A DNA stretch of 64,000 nucleotides, taken from Acidobacteriota bacterium (GTDB taxonomy: Bacteria > Acidobacteriota > Blastocatellia > Pyrinomonadales > Pyrinomonadaceae). How positions within the stretch are numbered: the first letter of the stretch is position 1; each line of letters begins with the position of its first letter. The notes under the pieces were generated by a model, which ran no database searches, was not told the origin of the DNA, and saw only the letters and a program-made list of their open reading frames with translations. The DNA lies in NCBI GenBank assembly GCA_020199775.1, contig JAIVJZ010000042.1, forward strand, positions 62,001 to 126,000, given 5' to 3'. Of this stretch, positions 25,868 through 37,900 are shown piece by piece. A program made the translations under genes and the position numbers.

Positions 25868-28594
25868 ATGCGATACATCTCGAACGTGCATGCTGCGGAC
25901 GCCGGAGCAGTTTCTCAGCGCGGGCAGCGTGCCCGCTGCCCGCGCCTCATATTGTTCCTCGTCCTGTGTGTGTGCGCGACGTGGAGTCCCGACACCTCTC
26001 TCGCCGCCGGCTGCGCGACGCCCGTCTACGCACCCCCGACCTTTTACCCCGCAGACGCCGTGCGCTCCATCGCACCCGGCGATTTCGATGGTGACGGCGT
26101 GCTCGATCTGGCCGTTCTTACCATCAGCGGAAACAACACCGCCAACCTTCCCGGCAAGATATCGCTGTATTATGGCGACGGCGCGGGAGGAATTTCGAGC
26201 ATGACCACGCTCGGGGGCGGTTGGGGCAACGACCCGAACTCAATCGCCGTGGGCGATTTCGACGGCGATGGGCGCGCCGACCTGGTGATCGACAACGGAC
26301 GCTCAGAGCAAACGCACGCGTCGGTGTTCCTGTCGGCCGATCTTTTCCAGAGGGAAATTCCGCTGCAATGGACAGGCCCGCGGCCATCCAGTAGTGCGTT
26401 CCCCATTAGTGCGTTCCATGTGACGGCTGCGGATGTTAACGCCGATGGTAAGTCGGACGTGGTGGCGCTTGTTGCCCAATCCCGCGAAGTACTCATCGCG
26501 CTCGGCGGCGCGGCGGGCAACTTCACCAATTTCAAAATCTTCAACTCCGGCGGTTCGCGCCCGAATGACGTCGTGGCCGGTGACTTCAACGGCGACGGCA
26601 AGCTCGATCTCGCCGTGGCAAACGGGCGCGGCTTCAACGACCGGGGCAAGGTCGCGATCCTTCCCGGCGACGGCGCGGGCAATTTCGGCACGGCGACCAC
26701 CTACAATGCGTTTAACCCCATTTCCATCGTGTCCGGCGACTTCAACGGCGACAATAAACCTGATTTAGCTATGACGGTTGAGGGCGGCGGGCCCGCTATT
26801 GATGGCTGGCCGTCAACCGTCTCGGTCATGCTCGGCAACAGCGCGGGAACTTTCGCCGCGCCGTCCTTCTACACCACCAAGAGTTTTTCCTTGGCCCCTA
26901 TCACGGCCGCGGATTTTAACGCAGACGGCAAACTCGACATCGCCGTACACCAGGACATCGTCAGGATTCTACAGGGCGACGGCACTGGCAACTTTAGCTT
27001 GTCCCCCAGTTTCGGCGGTGGGGGTTTCATGCTCGCGCCTGACTTTGACGGCGACGGCAAGGCCGATCTCGTGGGTGGGGCGGTCTCGGTGTCGCTCAAC
27101 GACTGCGGGGCGACGACCCCGCGCCTGAGCTTCGGCCAGTGGGAATACTCTCTGAGTGAGGGTGGGACTACTGTGAATACTCTGACCCTCACGGTCAACC
27201 GCAGCGGGCCGCTGGCCGGCACACTGGCGGTTGATTACGCCACCTCCGACGGCAAGGAGATCAACAAGGCCGTCAGCCCGGCCGATTACAAGGCGACATC
27301 GGGCACGCTCAGTTTCGCCGACGGCGAGGCGAGTAAGGCGTTCATTATTGAAATCAATCACGACAGTATCTATGAGTGGGACGAGAGGTTTCTCGTGACG
27401 CTGTCTAACCCGACGCGGTCGGCCGTGCTGGCGGCCGGAGGTGTGACGAGTGTACGTATCACTAGTGGCGACCAGCCGTCGCAGTTCTCAGTCAACAACA
27501 CGACCATCACGGAGGGCCAAGACCACGTCACCGTCACGGTCACGCGCACGGACGACCTGTCTCGCGTCGCCTCCCTGGAATACCGCACGGCGGACGACGA
27601 CACTTTCGCCGTCGGGTGTTCAGACGCCACCGGCAACAGCGGCGACGCATACGCCCGCTGCGACTTCGCCACCACATTCGGCAGACTGGAGTTTGCCGTG
27701 GGCGAGCTTCGGAAGTCCTTCACGATCCCCATCATCAACGACGGGCACGTCGAAGGGACGGAGACGTTTGCGGTCGTCTTAACGCACTCGTTAGACCAGA
27801 ACTCTACGAGGTACACGGGGACGGTCACCATACAGGATAACGACGCGGCGGGCGCGGCGAACCCGATCTTCACGACGCCCTTCTTCGTTCGCCAGCACTA
27901 TTTCGACTTCCTCTCGCGCGAGCCGGAAGCAGACGAGCCTTGGAGCAAAATCTTGAACCGTTGCCCGAACGTCAACGACGATTCTTCATGCGACCGCATC
28001 TCGGTCTCGCAAAGTTTCTTCCGCTCGCCGGAGTTCAATCTGAAGGGCCTCTACGTTTTCCGCCTCTACAAGGTGGCTTTCAACCGCCTGCCCGAATACA
28101 AGGAGTTCATCGAGGACATGAGCTTCGCGGCCGGGGCGACCGAGGCGGAAGTCTACGCACGCAAGGCACAACTGGCGAGCGCCTTCACCATGCGAGAGGA
28201 ATTCAGGACGGCTTTCCCCCTCCAGTCCAATAGCACCATTGCCAGCGCGCTGCTCGGCAGGTATCAGCTCACGCAAATCACGACGCCCGACCCCGCCCAC
28301 CCGGACGGCACGGCGAAAGTGACCCTTACACAGCAGGACTTAATCAACCGGCTCAACACCAACGCACTGACGCGCTCGCAAGTGTTGCGCGCCGTGGCCG
28401 ACTCGGATGAGGTGAAAGAGCGCGAATTCAATAATGCTTTCGTCGCGATGCAGTACTATGGTTATCTGCGTCGCAAGCCGGAACCGGCCGGTTACGAGGC
28501 ATGGCTCGGCGTGTTGAAGCGCGGCGACATCCGCACGATGGTCAATGGCTTTATGAACTCCGCAGAGTACAAACTCAGGTTCGGCAGCTTGTAA
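25868..28594 (+). CDS. Secreted FG-GAP/VCBS, Calx-beta and DUF4214 protein
   Basis: A 908-residue protein. ATG 25868 follows GGAG. A long n-region leads to a hydrophobic signal segment (LILFLVLCVCATWS…AAG). Residues about 55-400 hold seven FG-GAP/VCBS repeats with calcium-loop motifs (DFDGDGVLDL, DFDGDGRADL, DVNADGKSDV, DFNGDGKLDL, DFNGDNKPDL, DFNADGKLDI, DFDGDGKADL), expected to form a beta-propeller. Two Calx-beta domains follow (about 410-510 and 520-660; VDYATSDG, NHDSIYEWDERFLVTLSNP, EGTETFAVVL). The last about 230 residues are a DUF4214-like helical domain (QHYFDFLSREPE, MQYYGYLRRKPEPAGYEAWL, MNSAEYKLRFG). All are calcium-binding or adhesive extracellular modules, suggesting surface attachment or matrix interaction; no enzyme is seen. 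It ends next to a hairpin facing the NRPS cluster. Confidence 0.85.
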   Translation: MRYISNVHAADAGAVSQRGQRARCPRLILFLVLCVCATWSPDTSLAAGCATPVYAPPTFYPADAVRSIAPGDFDGDGVLDLAVLTISGNNTANLPGKISLYYGDGAGGISSMTTLGGGWGNDPNSIAVGDFDGDGRADLVIDNGRSEQTHASVFLSADLFQREIPLQWTGPRPSSSAFPISAFHVTAADVNADGKSDVVALVAQSREVLIALGGAAGNFTNFKIFNSGGSRPNDVVAGDFNGDGKLDLAVANGRGFNDRGKVAILPGDGAGNFGTATTYNAFNPISIVSGDFNGDNKPDLAMTVEGGGPAIDGWPSTVSVMLGNSAGTFAAPSFYTTKSFSLAPITAADFNADGKLDIAVHQDIVRILQGDGTGNFSLSPSFGGGGFMLAPDFDGDGKADLVGGAVSVSLNDCGATTPRLSFGQWEYSLSEGGTTVNTLTLTVNRSGPLAGTLAVDYATSDGKEINKAVSPADYKATSGTLSFADGEASKAFIIEINHDSIYEWDERFLVTLSNPTRSAVLAAGGVTSVRITSGDQPSQFSVNNTTITEGQDHVTVTVTRTDDLSRVASLEYRTADDDTFAVGCSDATGNSGDAYARCDFATTFGRLEFAVGELRKSFTIPIINDGHVEGTETFAVVLTHSLDQNSTRYTGTVTIQDNDAAGAANPIFTTPFFVRQHYFDFLSREPEADEPWSKILNRCPNVNDDSSCDRISVSQSFFRSPEFNLKGLYVFRLYKVAFNRLPEYKEFIEDMSFAAGATEAEVYARKAQLASAFTMREEFRTAFPLQSNSTIASALLGRYQLTQITTPDPAHPDGTAKVTLTQQDLINRLNTNALTRSQVLRAVADSDEVKEREFNNAFVAMQYYGYLRRKPEPAGYEAWLGVLKRGDIRTMVNGFMNSAEYKLRFGSL

Positions 28595-28619
28595 GAACAT
28601 TCATCATCCAAACGCGCAG

Positions 28620-28655
28620 AGAGGCCGCCCGTGAGCGATATAGCGGGCGGCCTCT
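28620..28655. terminator. Hairpin between converging transcripts
   Basis: A perfect 12-bp stem (AGAGGCCGCCCG 28620-28631 with its complement 28644-28655) and a 12-base loop, 26 bases after the FG-GAP gene. The following T-tract is poor. It could serve the FG-GAP gene and the oppositely oriented NRPS cluster. Confidence 0.55.
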
Positions 28656-28778
28656 TCCTGTCCGTGAGTAATCGTGAGGTCAAACTGTGCGCTAATCCAT
28701 CCGGTGGGCGCGCGGCGTGATAGTGTTGCGAAAATTATTTTATAGCGGTTTGCCATTGAGTGCGATGAAGAAATCATT

Positions 28779-28848
28779 GTAGGGGCAGGGCTTGTCCCTG
28801 CCCGCGTGGCTACGAAAGCGAGCGGGCAGGACTTGTCCCCGCCCCTAC
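28779..28848. repeat. Imperfect palindromic intergenic element
   Basis: GTAGGGGC (28779) and GCCCCTAC (28848) bound a 70-base element whose inside halves are also GC-rich near-complements (gcagggcttgtccctgcc versus gggcaggacttgtccccgcc). This is a REP/MITE-like non-coding palindrome, alone in this window. Confidence 0.6.
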
Positions 28849-28956
28849 GATAATCACAGACGAGTCGCATCCATTTGCAAACTGCTGTAGTCATCTCGCA
28901 AGCTCCTGAGGTGCTGTTGTTATGAGGCCTCCACGGTGTTGATTATCTGCAATGCG

Positions 28957-31900
28957 TCAGCTATGAGTGTTGTGCGTAAGAATTTCTTTCAATGTTACGG
29001 CGAGGAGAGAGACGTGCGGCTCTCGAAGCATGGTGAAATGGTCTCCGGCTACTACATTGAGCGTCAGCCTTTCAGTCGTGAGGCGACGCCATCCGAGCGT
29101 TGGGTCGTCCGCCGCTATCTCATCCGTCGCAGTCTGCTCAGAGCAGAGGAGCGCCGTCGGGATAGGAAGCGGCGTCGGTCGGTAACTTCTGACGGCGCGC
29201 ACGTTATTTACATAAACATGTAGGAGGCGGCGGAATCGCTCATCGTCGAAATCGAGCGGTAGCCTATTGGCGTGCTTGAGTTGCTCCAGCACGTATGCGA
29301 GTTGTTTGGCTTGCTCAAGTTGAGGGAAATTATCAGGCGGAGGAGCTACCTCATTTAACATTAGCCCGAGATGCGTGGCGAAATTGGCGAGCAACTCAAG
29401 GCCGCTGTCTTCCTCATGTCGTTTGACAACGTCGGGGGCGACAGAATCAAACAGGACGAGTTGATTCACCGTCTCGCCATGCGCCTGAAACTGCCGTGTC
29501 ATTTCAAATGCAATGACGCCACCGAGCGACCATCCCCCGAGCAAGTAAGGACCGTGAGGTTGAACGGCGCGGACAGCATCGACGTAAGCGGCGGCCATCT
29601 CTTCGACATGGGTCAGCGGTTCCTGCTCGCCATCCACTCCGCGCGCTACCAGTCCGTAAAACGGCTGTTCACGACCGAGACGCTGCGCGAGCTGAACATA
29701 ACTGAAGACATTCCCGCCCGCCGCGTGAACACAGAAGAGAGGTTGGAGCGCGCCGTGCGGTTGAATGGCGACGAGCGACGAGCGCGCCGGGTGTTTTTCC
29801 ATCGCCCGGAGCGCCCCGGCAAGCGCCTCGACGGTGGGCGCGGTGAACAGTGTGGATAATGGAATAGTTCTGCCCGCCACTTGCTCGACGCGAGCCATGA
29901 GGCGCACCGCCAATAACGAATGGCCTCCCAGTTCAAAGAAATCGTCCCGCACGTCAACTGGTTCCACCCCGAGCAACTCCTCCCAAATACGACATAGCTG
30001 CAACTCCAAGATATCGCGCGGGGCGACAAAATCGTTTTTACTTTCGGCGCGTAGACGGGACGGCGCGGGGAGTGCGCGCCGGTTGAGTTTTCCGTTCGGT
30101 GTCAAAGGAAGTGATTCAAGAAACACAAACGCCGTCGGGATCATGTATTCCGGCAGTTTCCCTTTCATAAAGTTGCGCAGCCCGGCGCTCGGCACGGGTT
30201 CGTGCGCGACGATGTAGGCCACCAACTCTTTATCTCCGCGCTTATCCTCGCGCGCAATCACGATTGTTTCACGCACCGTCGGATGTTCTTTGAGGGTCCA
30301 TTCTATTTCCTCCGTCTCGATGCGGTAGCCGCGAATCTTGACCTGTTGGTCTGTGCGCCCGAGAAATTCGATATTCCCGTCTGGCTGGAAGCGCACGACA
30401 TCGCCCGTCTTGTAGAGACGCGCCCCCGGCATCCTGCCGAAAGGGTCGGGCACGAAACGCTCTGCCGTCAGATGTGGAAGATGTAGATAACCACGCGCGA
30501 GCGACGCGCCGCCGAGATGAAGTTCACCGTGCACGCCGACCGGCACAGGCGCGCCCCGTTTATCCAGAATGTATGCGGTTCGATTAATGAGCGGGCGACC
30601 GATTGAAACACGCCGGAGAGGACTCTGCTCGTCGAAGTCCGGCGGTATTTCAAAGAGCGTTGCGGTGATCGTGGTTTCGGTTGGCCCGTAGCCATTGAGC
30701 AGGCGCACTGCGCCGAGCGGACTCTGTTGCCAGAGGCGCAACGTCTCCGGCGGCATCGTGTCCCCACCGATCAGAACCAGCTTCAACTGTTGCGCTAATT
30801 CCGCGTCAACGTCGGGGTCAGAATCGGGCACAATTTGGCTCCAGTAAGCCGGAGGAAGATTGAGCATGGTGACACCGAAACGTCGCACGGTGTTCCAGAA
30901 ATTACTCTTGGTCAGCGCGCGCGTGTCCGTCAACACGATGGCCGCGCCGCTCGTCAACGGGACGAGCATCTGTTCGAGCGAAACGTCAAAATTCGGCGAT
31001 GCAAACTGAAGCGCGCGGTCGCCTTCGTCGATTCCATACTCCTTGCGCGCGGTTGCGAAGTGGTTGGAAGCCGCACCGTGCGAAACGCAGACTCCTTTGG
31101 GTCGCCCCGTCGAGCCGGAGGTGTAAATGACGTAGGCGAGATTTTCAGCCCTCAATTCGATGTGCGGCGCAGCATCTTTAACCTGTCGCGCGGCAATCTC
31201 ATTCTCTTCATCGAGACACAAAAGATTGCTCGCGTGATTCCTGACGGGGAGCGCAGAGCGCAAACTCCGGCTCGTGATAATTGTCGTGGGGGTGAGGTCG
31301 TCAAGCATGTGAGCGAGGCGTTCGGGCGGGTAGGCCGGGTCGAGCGGCACGTAAACCGCGCCCGCTTTAAGTATGCCGAGCAACGCCGTTACGAGTTCTA
31401 CCGAACGCTCCAGAAAGACTCCCACCAGCGATTCCGGCCTGACTCCTTCCGCTCGTAGATGATGCGCTAACCCGTTGGCACGCGCGTTCAATTCAGCATA
31501 GGCCAATTGCCGCTCGTCAGAGATGATGGCGACGTTGTGCGGCGCGCGTTTGGCCTGTGCTTCGAAGAGTTCGTGCAGAGGCATAAACTGCTGCGTCTCT
31601 TCGTTCCCGACACCGCTCCATTCATCAAGCAAACTGTGTCGCTCTGCGCCACCGAGCAAGGGCGCTTCGGTTATGAGTTGTTCGGGATGCGCGGCGAAGC
31701 TTTGCAGCATCCTTTCCAGATGCCGTCCCATTCTTTCAATCGTCGGCGCATCGAACAAAGCTGTGTTGTATAGCAGCGCGCCCGACAGCCCTTCTTCGGT
31801 TTCGCTCCATGATAGCGAGAGGTCAAATTTGGTAGTGCCGGAATCCACATCCAACGCGCTCACCGTGAGGCCGTGCAGTTCCAACGCTTCTTCCGGCATG

Positions 31901-34900
31901 TTTTGCACGGAGAACAACACTTGAAAAAGCGGGTCATGGCTCAAGCTTCGCTCAGGTTGTAATGCTTCGACGATTTTTTCAAACGGCACATCCTGATGCG
32001 CGAAAGCCTCAAGCGTCACCTTTTGCACACGGCGCAGCAGTTCGCGAAAAGTTGGATTGTTCGACGTGTCCGTGCGGATGACAAGCGTATTGACGAAGAA
32101 GCCGACGAGCGTTTCCAACTCGAGCCGGTGGCGACCCGAAATCGGCGTACCGACAATGATGTCGTCCTCTCCCGTGTAACGCGCGAGCAATGCCTGAAAC
32201 GCTGTCAGGAGCGTGACAAACATCGTCGTGCCTTCGTGCTGGCTTAAGGCTCTGAGCATCAGGCTCGCTTCTTTCGTGAGCCTAACGGGACACGACGCAC
32301 CGTGAAAAGTCTGGACTGTCGGGCGCGGCCTATCTGTAGGCAACGACATGACGGCGGGTGCGCCATTAAGTTGTCGTTTCCAGTAAGCGAGTTCAGATTC
32401 GAGCCTTTCTTCGCTGAGCCATTCTCCCTGCCACACGGCATAGTCTGCGTACTGAATGCTCAACTCCGCGAGCGGTGATTCCTCGCCACGCCTCAACGCC
32501 TCGTAGAGCGTCGCCACTTCCCTGACTAACACCTCAACCGACCATCCATCCGCGACGATGTGATGCATCGTGAGCAGCAAGACGTGTTCTGTCTCGTCCA
32601 GCCCGATGAGCGTCGCGCGCACGACGGGCCCCCGTTCGAGATTAAAAGGTCGCCGCGCTTCTTCCGTCGCCAGCAGGCGTGCCGCCGCTTCACGCTCCGC
32701 TTCCGGTGAATCGCGCAAGTTGATGTTAGTCAGTCGAAAGGGCGCGAAAGGGTCGATGAGTTGCACCGGCTGGCCGTCAATCATCGGGAAGCGGGCGCGC
32801 AAAACCGCGTGTCGCCTGATAATTTCGCCTAATGTTCTCTCTAACGCCGACACGTCGAGTTGCCCCGTCAAACGCACCGCCGCAGGGCAATTGTAAAAAG
32901 CGCTGCCGGGCGTCAGCCGGTCGAGAAACCACAAGCGCTCCTGCGCGAAGGATAAAGGAAATGTCTGAAGTTTTCCCTCCGTTACGTGTGGCGCAATCGC
33001 GGGCAAACTCTGAAACGCACCAACCGTCACGTCGAAGTTGTACGACGTTTCTCCTTCCCGGAATCCTTTTCTTTCGCTCTGCTCTTCCCTGTCGTAGCCG
33101 AGAGCTTCGGCCTCCTTCAACGTCACTTCTCCGAGAAGGTATTCACGAGTACTCTTCCGCCAACGCTCGCCTACTCCGGCTTCGATGTGACGGTGTTGAT
33201 GGAACGTGATGTCGCCGAGCATGTGTGAGGCTTCGTGAATCCCGTCGGTCATGCGCCGTTTCTTGTCGCGATACGGCTCAAGCATCTCCTCCTCGAAGGC
33301 GAGGCCCAAAAACTCGCACACGCCCTTCAACACACGTCGCGGCTCGGCTATCAACTCCTCGAAGACCAAGGCGTGCTGCCGTCGCTCATCCAGCCCGGCC
33401 AGAAACTCGCGTATATTCCGCTGCGAGAGCGTCCAGATTAGTTCGGCCACCTCGCGCGGTTTAAAAGGATGCTCGAAGCGCGGGAAAATCTGATGTATCC
33501 CCGCTTCCTCAAACGAATGGATCATGGCTTGCGGGCGCCGTATGAGGTGTAGATATTTCGCCCCGTCGAATTCACGCTCGGCATATCGCAACACTTCGAG
33601 GTTCATCGCATAGGAAGGCGTTTTATCCACGAGCATTCGCGCGCCGAGCCATTCCTGCATCGCGCGATAGAATTGCTGTGTCGATGCCCCGGCAATCTCA
33701 TACTCTTCGATAATCGCCTTCGCCGTATCGGCACTGCATCCTTTCACTTCCATCACGGCGCGGATCGCGCCCTCAAGCCAGAAACTATCGCGTCCGCTCA
33801 GTACGGCTCGCCGCCGGCTCATGGTGCGGAAGTTGAGCAATTCGAGTTCCGGCGGGGCGAAGAGCCGGCTATGTCCGCCGAGCATCACGCGCAGCAGGGT
33901 GGAGCCTGAACGCGGAGGCGAAAGAACAAAAAGCACGGGCGGATTCTTCATGTCCCTTGTGCTCGATAAATTCTCGCGGCCTTCAACGGCATGTCTTTCC
34001 GCGTGCAGCCCGACGAGACGGCGCAGATGCTCAATCTTCGTCTCATCAACTTCGTTGATTTGAACGCGGGGCAAGGCGTCCGTGCGCGCGTCGTCTTGAT
34101 GCCCATTGACAAACGCATCGCCGCAATGTTCTTCCAGATAGCTCGCGAGGCGCGAGATGGTCGGCGCGTCAAAAATCGCCACCACGTGCACAACCTTCCC
34201 GATCTCTTCTTGCAGACGATTGACTAGGACGGCGGCCTTGATCGAATCTCCACCCAACTCAAAAAAATTATCGTCGACGCCAATACGCTCAAGGCCGAGC
34301 ACGCCGCACCACCTTTCCGTCAGCCACTTTTCGAGCGCCGTGCGGGGTACGACAAAGCTCTGCGTCATGTCTGGGCGGGTGGCGTTGGGAGCAGGTAGGG
34401 AGCGACGGTCAACCTTGCCGTTTGGCATGACGGGAAGCGATTCGAGGAAAACAAACGCTGATGGCAACATGTATTCCGGCAATCGCGCGGAGAGAAAATC
34501 GCGCAACTCGTTAACCGCCGGTCTGGACTGTTCGCGGGGCACGACATATGCGATCAGGCGACGCGCCTCCGACGCATCCTCCCGCGCGATGACAACGCTA
34601 TCAAGCACCGCCGGGTGCATCGCCAACGCCGTCTCAATCTCGCCCAACTCGATACGAAAGCCGCGCACCTTCACCTGTTGATCAAAGCGGCCGAGAAACT
34701 CTATCTCTCCGTTAGCGAGATACCGCGCGCGGTCGCCGCTCCGATAGAGTCGTCTTCCCGGTACAGAGCTCAAGGGGTGCGGGATAAAACGTGCGGCGGT
34801 TAACTCCGGTCGCTTCGAATAACAACGCGCCAGCCCCGCGCCGCCGATGTATAACTCGCCCGCGACGCCCACCGGCACCGGCCGCAAGTCTGCGTCGAGG

Positions 34901-37900
34901 ATGTAAGCCTCGACGTTGTCTATGGGGCGACCGATAGGCGGCCTGCGAGCGGCATCACTGCACTCCGCCACCGTTGCCCAGACGGTCGCTTCGCTCGGCC
35001 CGTATGCGTTGAAGAAGCGTCGTCCCTTCGTCGCCCAACGCGCGACGAGTTCGGCCCCGCACGCCTCGCCCGCCACCACGATGGTTTGTAAATCGGGCAA
35101 CTCCTCAACTGGCAACAACGCTAGCGCAGAGGGCGGCAGGGTGACGTTGGTGATGGCCTTCTCGCGTAAAAGCTCGACGAGTGAAGCGCCCGGCAGTAGC
35201 TTTTCACGACTTTCGAGATAGAGCGTCGCGCCTGCGGCAAAACTCATCACGATCTCGAAAATCGAAGCGTCGAAACTGAGCGAGGCGAATTGCAGAACGC
35301 GGTTCTCCGCTTGCAATGAGAATGCGCGCGTCTGCGCCTGCGCCATATTGATCAAACCGCGATGCGCCAGTTCGACGCCCTTCGGCACGCCCGTCGAACC
35401 AGAAGTGTAGATGACGTAGGCGAGATTGTCAGAGGTCGTCACCCGCTCAGGATTCGCTTCGCCGGCAGCGGCAATCTCATTCCACTCCGTATCGAGACAG
35501 ACAACTTGTCCCCAATGTGCCGGTAGATGGTCGAGCAAATGTTCCTGCGTCAACAAGACCGGCATGGCCGTCTCTTCAATCATGAACGAGAGGCGTTCCA
35601 GCGGATAACTCGCGTCGAGCGGGACGTATGCGCCGCCCGCTTTGAGAATGCCGAGCAGGCCGACAATCATCTCCAGAGAGCGTTCGACAGAGAGGCCGAC
35701 CGGGATTTCAGCTCCGACTCCCCATCCTCGCAGGTAGTGTGCGAGTTGGTTGGCGCGGGTGTTCAACTCGCCGTAAGTCAGCCCCCGCGCTCCACACACG
35801 ACGGCCACGCTTTCGGGCGTCCGTCTGACCTGTTCCTCGAATAATTCGTGAATGCATTTATCGTCCGCATACTTGGTCGCCGTATCGTTCCACTCCCACA
35901 GCAACTGCTGCAACTCGGCATCGGTCAGGAGGGAAAGTTCGGAGATTGGTCGTTCGGAATCGAGTGCTATCGCTTCCAACAGCATCTCAAGATGGGCAAG
36001 CATTCGCTTGATAGTAGCTTCATCGAAGAGGTCTGTGCTGTAGTTCAACGACGCGACCAGACCTCGATTCGTCTCGATAAATTTCTGCACGAGGTCGAAC
36101 TTCGCCGTGTCCGTGTCGCTCTCGACGGCGCTCACCGTCAATCCCGGCAATTCGAGTCGCTCCTGTTCAAGCGAGAGCGGAAGGAAATCGAATCCGATGT
36201 CGAACAACGGCGCATGACCGAGACTGCGTTCGGGATTTAGCTCGTCCACGAGTTTTTCCACCGGCAAGTCCTGATGCATGTATGCCCCGAGGGCTACTTC
36301 GCGCACGCGCTTCAGCAGTTCTCTGAAAGTCGGATTGCCGGAGAGGTCTGTGCGGAGCACGAGCATGTTGATGAAAAGACCGATTAAATTTTCCGTCTCC
36401 GCGCGACCGCGACCGGCGACGGGCGTGCCGACGACGATGTCATCCTCTCCCGTGTAACGCGCGAGCAACACTTGAAACGCCGCCAGCAACAACATGAACA
36501 GCGTCACCCCTTCGCGTCTGCTCAACGCTTTGAGGTCTTCCGTTAAGCGTGCCGTCAACGTGATCGAAGAGGTCGCCCCTTTGAAGGTTTTGACGGGCGG
36601 ACGCGAATAATCCGTCGGCAAATCGAGTGCGGGAGGAGCGCCCGCCAACTGCTCACGCCAGTAGGCAAGCTGCCTCTCCAACACCTCTCCGCTCAACCAC
36701 TCTCGCTGCCACACGGCATAATCCGCGTACTGGATGCTCAACTTCTCCAGCCCCGACTCCGTGCCATGCTTCGACGCCGCATAGTGCGCCGCCACTTCCC
36801 TGACCAACAATCCAACCGACCATCCGTCCGCGACGATGTGATGCAGCGTCACGATGAGGATGTGTTCGTCCTCCTTCATGAGCACCAGCGTCGCACGAAA
36901 AAGCGGCCCCTCGGAGAGATCAAAGGGACGCTGCGCCTCTTCCCGCACAAGTCTCGATGCTTCCCGTTCACCCTCCTCCCGCCCGCTTAAATCCTTTTGC
37001 GACAGCAACACGTTGCCCCCCGGCGCGACAACCTGGACGGGTCTGTCGTCAACGAAAGCAAACGTAGTACGCAAGATTTCATGGCGACGAACAATATCGG
37101 AGAGCGCCTGTTCGAGCGCGGCAATGTCGAGTCGTCCATGCATGCGCACGGCGGCGGGAATATTATAGGCTGCGCTTCGCGGGTCTAACTGTTGGATAAA
37201 CCAGAGGCGTTGTTGCGCGTAGGATAGCGGGAGTCCCGCGCTGCTTTCGCTTCTTTCGATACGCTTGATCGTGGCCGCAACGACGTGCCCGTCTGCGCAC
37301 AGCGAAGCCTCGATTTGCGTCGCCAATGCATCGAGCGTCGGCGCTTCAAATAGAGAACGCAAAGGAATTTCTACTCCAAAGATTCGCCGCACCCGCGCGA
37401 CGACCTGGGTTGCCAGTAACGAATGGCCGCCGCGCGCAAAGAAGTTGTCTCGAATCCCCACCTTGTCGAGATGCAAAAGCTCTGCCCAGATGGCCGTCAG
37501 TATTTCGGCGACGGGCGTGCGCGGCGGCTCATACGCAGAGTGCGCATCGAGCGGCGCAGTTTCCGGTGGAGGCAATGCCCGCCGGTTCACCTTGCCGCCG
37601 GGCGTCAGGGGCATTCGCTCCAGAATGACAAACGCCGACGGCAGCATGTAAGCGGGCAGCTTCTCTTTCAAAAAACTCTGTAGCTCGCTCGCGCGCAAAG
37701 TCTGCCCCGGCTCGCCCGCAACGTAGGCGACGAGCCGCATCTCGCCGCGTTGGTCTTCGGATGCGACAACGGCAGCGGCGCGCACCGCCACGTGTCCGCC
37801 GAGCGTCGCTTCAATCTCGCCCGGCTCGATGCGAATGCCACGCACCTTCACCTGTTCGTCAATCCGACCGAGAAATTCGATGCGCCCGTCGGGGAGACGG

